From positions 1 through 24,387 of the IMG/VR virus record IMGVR_UViG_3300021964_000515: DNA of 24,387 nt; one strand, written 5' to 3'. A program made the translations under genes and the position numbers. The stretch is from a virus. How positions within the stretch are numbered: position 1 is the first letter of the stretch; every line of letters begins with the position of its first letter. The notes under the pieces are model-generated. The model worked only from the letters and a program-made list of their open reading frames with translations. It was not told the DNA's origin and searched no databases. Shown here piece by piece: positions 22,259 through 24,387 of the stretch.

Positions 22259-23964
22259 TTAATTTTAAGTATGTGAGATGGAAGAACTTTCTTTCAACTG
22301 GAAACCAACCTACAGAAATACAACTAGATAAAAACTCCACTACTCTTATCATAGGTGAGAATGGTGCTGGTAAATCTACAGTATTGGATGCAATTTGTTT
22401 TGGTTTATTTGGTAAACCATTTCGTGTTATTAGTAAAAGTCAATTAGTAAATTCTATTAATAATGGTGCAACTATGGTAGAAGTTGAGTTTTCTATTGGA
22501 ACAGTTCAGTATAAAGTTATTCGTGGTATTAAACCAAACAAGTTTGAAATATATCAAAATGATAAGATGATGAACCTTGAGGCAAATGTTCGTGATTATC
22601 AAAAAATATTAGAACAACAAATACTAAAACTAAACTATAGTTCTTTCACACAAGTTGTTATACTTGGTAGTGCATCATGGGCTCCATTCATGCAACTTAA
22701 AGCAAAACAAAGACGAGAAGTTGTAGAAGAAATACTGGACATCAAAATCTTTTCAACTATGAATCTTATTTTAAAACAAAAGATAAAAACTGTATTAGAA
22801 GATATTCGTGATATGGAACATCAGTATGATTTAGTGCAATCTAAAATTAGTATGCAAGAAACTCATATCAAAGATATGAAAGAAAACAAAGATAAAATTG
22901 TTGAACAAAAAGAAAAAGTTATTAAAGAAAATGAAACAGAGCTTTTAAAAAGAAAAAAGAAAGAAAACGAATTACAATGTGCAAATAATGATTTTCTAAA
23001 AGAAATGATTGGTGAAGATAAAATTATAGAGAAAAGAAATAAACTAAAAGATATGCAATTCTCAATAAAAGATAAACATAATCGTGAAAGTAAAATGATT
23101 ACTTTTTATGAAGAAAATGACGAGTGTCCAACTTGTGAACAACTTATTAGTTTTAATTTTAAAGAGAAAAAAATAAAACAAAATCAAGCTTCTGTAAACG
23201 AACTTGACAAGGGTTTACATAAACTTTCAGATGAAATGTTAAAAGTGGATACTAAAATAAAAGAGTATAAAACAATAGCAAAACATATAAGGGATAACGA
23301 AGTTCTAATTGCACAAAGTAATACTTCTATTTTAGAACTAGAAAAGTTTAATGTTAAACTACAAACTGAAATCAAACAATATAAAACAGATAGTAAAGAA
23401 GAAACTGATACAGATAAACTCAAAGATTTAAAAGAAAGTTTAGAAAGTATATCTAAGCAAAAAACTAAACTAAAAGAAGATAAGATATACTATGAAGCTT
23501 CAAGAAGTATGTTGATGGATACTGGAATCAAAACTAAGATTATTAAACAGTATTTACCTATAATGAATAAGTTGATTAATAAGTATCTAACTTCTATGGA
23601 ATTTTATGTGAACTTCACTCTTGATGAAAACTTTGAAGAAACAATCAAGTCACGATATCGTGATGAGTTTTCTTATGCATCATTTAGTGAGGGTGAGAAA
23701 ATGAGAATAGACCTTGCATTACTTTTTACATGGAGAGCCATCGCTAAGATGAAAAACTCTACAAATTGTAATCTACTTATGTTAGATGAGATATTTGATA
23801 GTTCATTAGATGGTACTGGAACAGACGAGTTCCTAAAGATATTGAATACATTGAGTGGAGAAAATGTATTTGTAATAAGTCATAAACAAGATGCACTCGC
23901 TGATAAGTTCAGAGAAACCATCAGATTTGAAAAGATAAGGAATTTTAGTCATGTTGCTACTTAA
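22255..23964 (+). CDS. gp46: Recombination ATPase subunit gp46 (Rad50/SbcC-like)
   Basis: The 569-aa protein (T4 560 aa) has Walker A GENGAGKS (34-41), two coiled-coil arms (about 175-285 and 305-420) joined by a zinc hook ECPTCEQ (Cys291, Cys294), the ABC signature SEGEKMRIDL (478-487), Walker B LLMLDEIFD (507-515) and an H-loop ISHK (His543). It is the ATP-driven clamp partner of gp47. The start is TTG at 22255, again in a TTGA overlap with the upstream stop; it gives the canonical INFKYVRWKNFLSTGN start. The methyltransferase gene begins inside its last 14 nt. Confidence 0.95.
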   Translation: MINFKYVRWKNFLSTGNQPTEIQLDKNSTTLIIGENGAGKSTVLDAICFGLFGKPFRVISKSQLVNSINNGATMVEVEFSIGTVQYKVIRGIKPNKFEIYQNDKMMNLEANVRDYQKILEQQILKLNYSSFTQVVILGSASWAPFMQLKAKQRREVVEEILDIKIFSTMNLILKQKIKTVLEDIRDMEHQYDLVQSKISMQETHIKDMKENKDKIVEQKEKVIKENETELLKRKKKENELQCANNDFLKEMIGEDKIIEKRNKLKDMQFSIKDKHNRESKMITFYEENDECPTCEQLISFNFKEKKIKQNQASVNELDKGLHKLSDEMLKVDTKIKEYKTIAKHIRDNEVLIAQSNTSILELEKFNVKLQTEIKQYKTDSKEETDTDKLKDLKESLESISKQKTKLKEDKIYYEASRSMLMDTGIKTKIIKQYLPIMNKLINKYLTSMEFYVNFTLDENFEETIKSRYRDEFSYASFSEGEKMRIDLALLFTWRAIAKMKNSTNCNLLMLDEIFDSSLDGTGTDEFLKILNTLSGENVFVISHKQDALADKFRETIRFEKIRNFSHVAT

Positions 23965-24387
23965 TGGAGATTGCATTGAAGAAATGCAGAAACTAATTGA
24001 TGATGGAGTACAAGTGGATTCAGTTGTTACTGACCCACCATATCACTTGACATCTATTGTAAAACGATTTGGTAAAGAAGATTCTGCACCAGCACAGTTT
24101 GGAACAGATGGTGCATATGCAAGAGCATCAAAAGGTTTTATGGGTAAAGAGTGGGATGGTGGAGATATTGCATTTAGACCAGAAACTTGGGAACTTGCAT
24201 TGAAACTATTGAAGCCAGGTGGACATCTACTTGCATTTTCTGCTTCTCGTAATTATCACAGAATGGCAGTTGCAATCGAAGATGCTGGGTTTGAGATTCG
24301 AGACCAGATGATGTGGTTATATGGAAGTGGTTTTCCAAAGAGTTTGAATATTGGAAAAGCAGTTGATAAGAAACAAGGTAATGAAAG
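23951..24387 (+). CDS. DNA methyltransferase, N6A/N4C type (partial, runs off the window)
   Basis: The first 145 residues are visible. LLLNGDCIEEMQKL is the typical N-terminal strand, followed by motif IV DPPY (28-31, DPPYH). Then come KEWDGGDIAFRPETWELALK, LLKPGGHLLAFSASRNYHRM and YGSGFPKSLNIGKAVDK. This is the class of MTases with catalytic motif before the SAM-binding FxGxG, which must lie beyond the edge. It methylates adenine N6 or cytosine N4, probably to protect phage DNA from host restriction or to mark it. No partner nuclease is visible. The ATG is 14 nt inside gp46, so translation is coupled. Confidence 0.85.
   Translation, partial: MLLLNGDCIEEMQKLIDDGVQVDSVVTDPPYHLTSIVKRFGKEDSAPAQFGTDGAYARASKGFMGKEWDGGDIAFRPETWELALKLLKPGGHLLAFSASRNYHRMAVAIEDAGFEIRDQMMWLYGSGFPKSLNIGKAVDKKQGNE

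Noticed and set aside
1-24387. CRISPR arrays, insertion sequences or cyanophage photosynthesis genes.
   Set aside because: No regularly spaced repeats, terminal inverted repeats with transposase, or psbA/psbD/hli-type reading frames are present in this window.

Overview
The window is a stretch of a T4-like myovirus genome. It contains the virion-structure and late-gene block, followed by recombination/replication genes. The gene order is 13-14-15-16-17-18-19-20-67-(68 position)-21-22-23, a gp19-like gene, uvsY, uvsW, 55, 47, 46, which is the syntenic core of marine T4-like phages. The DNA is strongly AT-rich (GC roughly one third by eye, not computed). No photosynthesis genes, segF-type homing genes or gene 24 are visible here. 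That profile fits a marine heterotroph-infecting T4-like phage such as a SAR11/Pelagibacter myophage better than a cyanophage, but the host is an inference.

Layout. Positions 1-2451 carry fibre-type virion proteins: the 3' end of one gene, then two successive [fibre-like protein + small protein with a tail-assembly-chaperone-like C-terminus] cassettes. Positions 2461-7161 hold neck, tail-stabiliser and terminase genes (13 to 17). Positions 7161-7645 form an accessory island between terminase and sheath: a 51-codon DUF1289-type gene, a minus-strand zinc/HNH-like gene, and two divergent late promoters. Positions 7688-12081 hold sheath, tube and portal (18, 19, 20). Positions 12081-16445 hold prohead core, protease, scaffold and major capsid protein (67, two unassigned genes, 21, 22, 23), closed by a clear intrinsic terminator. 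From 16512 come a gp19 paralogue, uvsY, a 2OG-Fe(II) oxygenase, uvsW, an unassigned small protein, a second 2OG-Fe(II) oxygenase, the late sigma factor gp55, and the gp47/gp46 nuclease pair. A DNA methyltransferase gene runs off the right edge.

How it works together. Late promoters matching T4 TATAAATA stand before the first complete fibre gene, sheath, scaffold (two in tandem), major capsid and gp19-paralogue genes, plus one on the minus strand. They would be read by host RNA polymerase carrying gp55, which is encoded in the same window. gp55 itself has a consensus host-type promoter (TTGACA-N17-TATATT). gp46/gp47 and UvsY/UvsW supply recombination functions and, in T4, link replication to late transcription. 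The less ordinary features are the paired fibre/chaperone cassettes, the DUF1289 plus degenerate HNH island, two late promoters whose predicted +1 is exactly the A of the start codon, a hairpin that partly covers the portal ribosome binding site, a consensus promoter pointing antisense to the gene after uvsW, and two different oxygenases on either side of uvsW.
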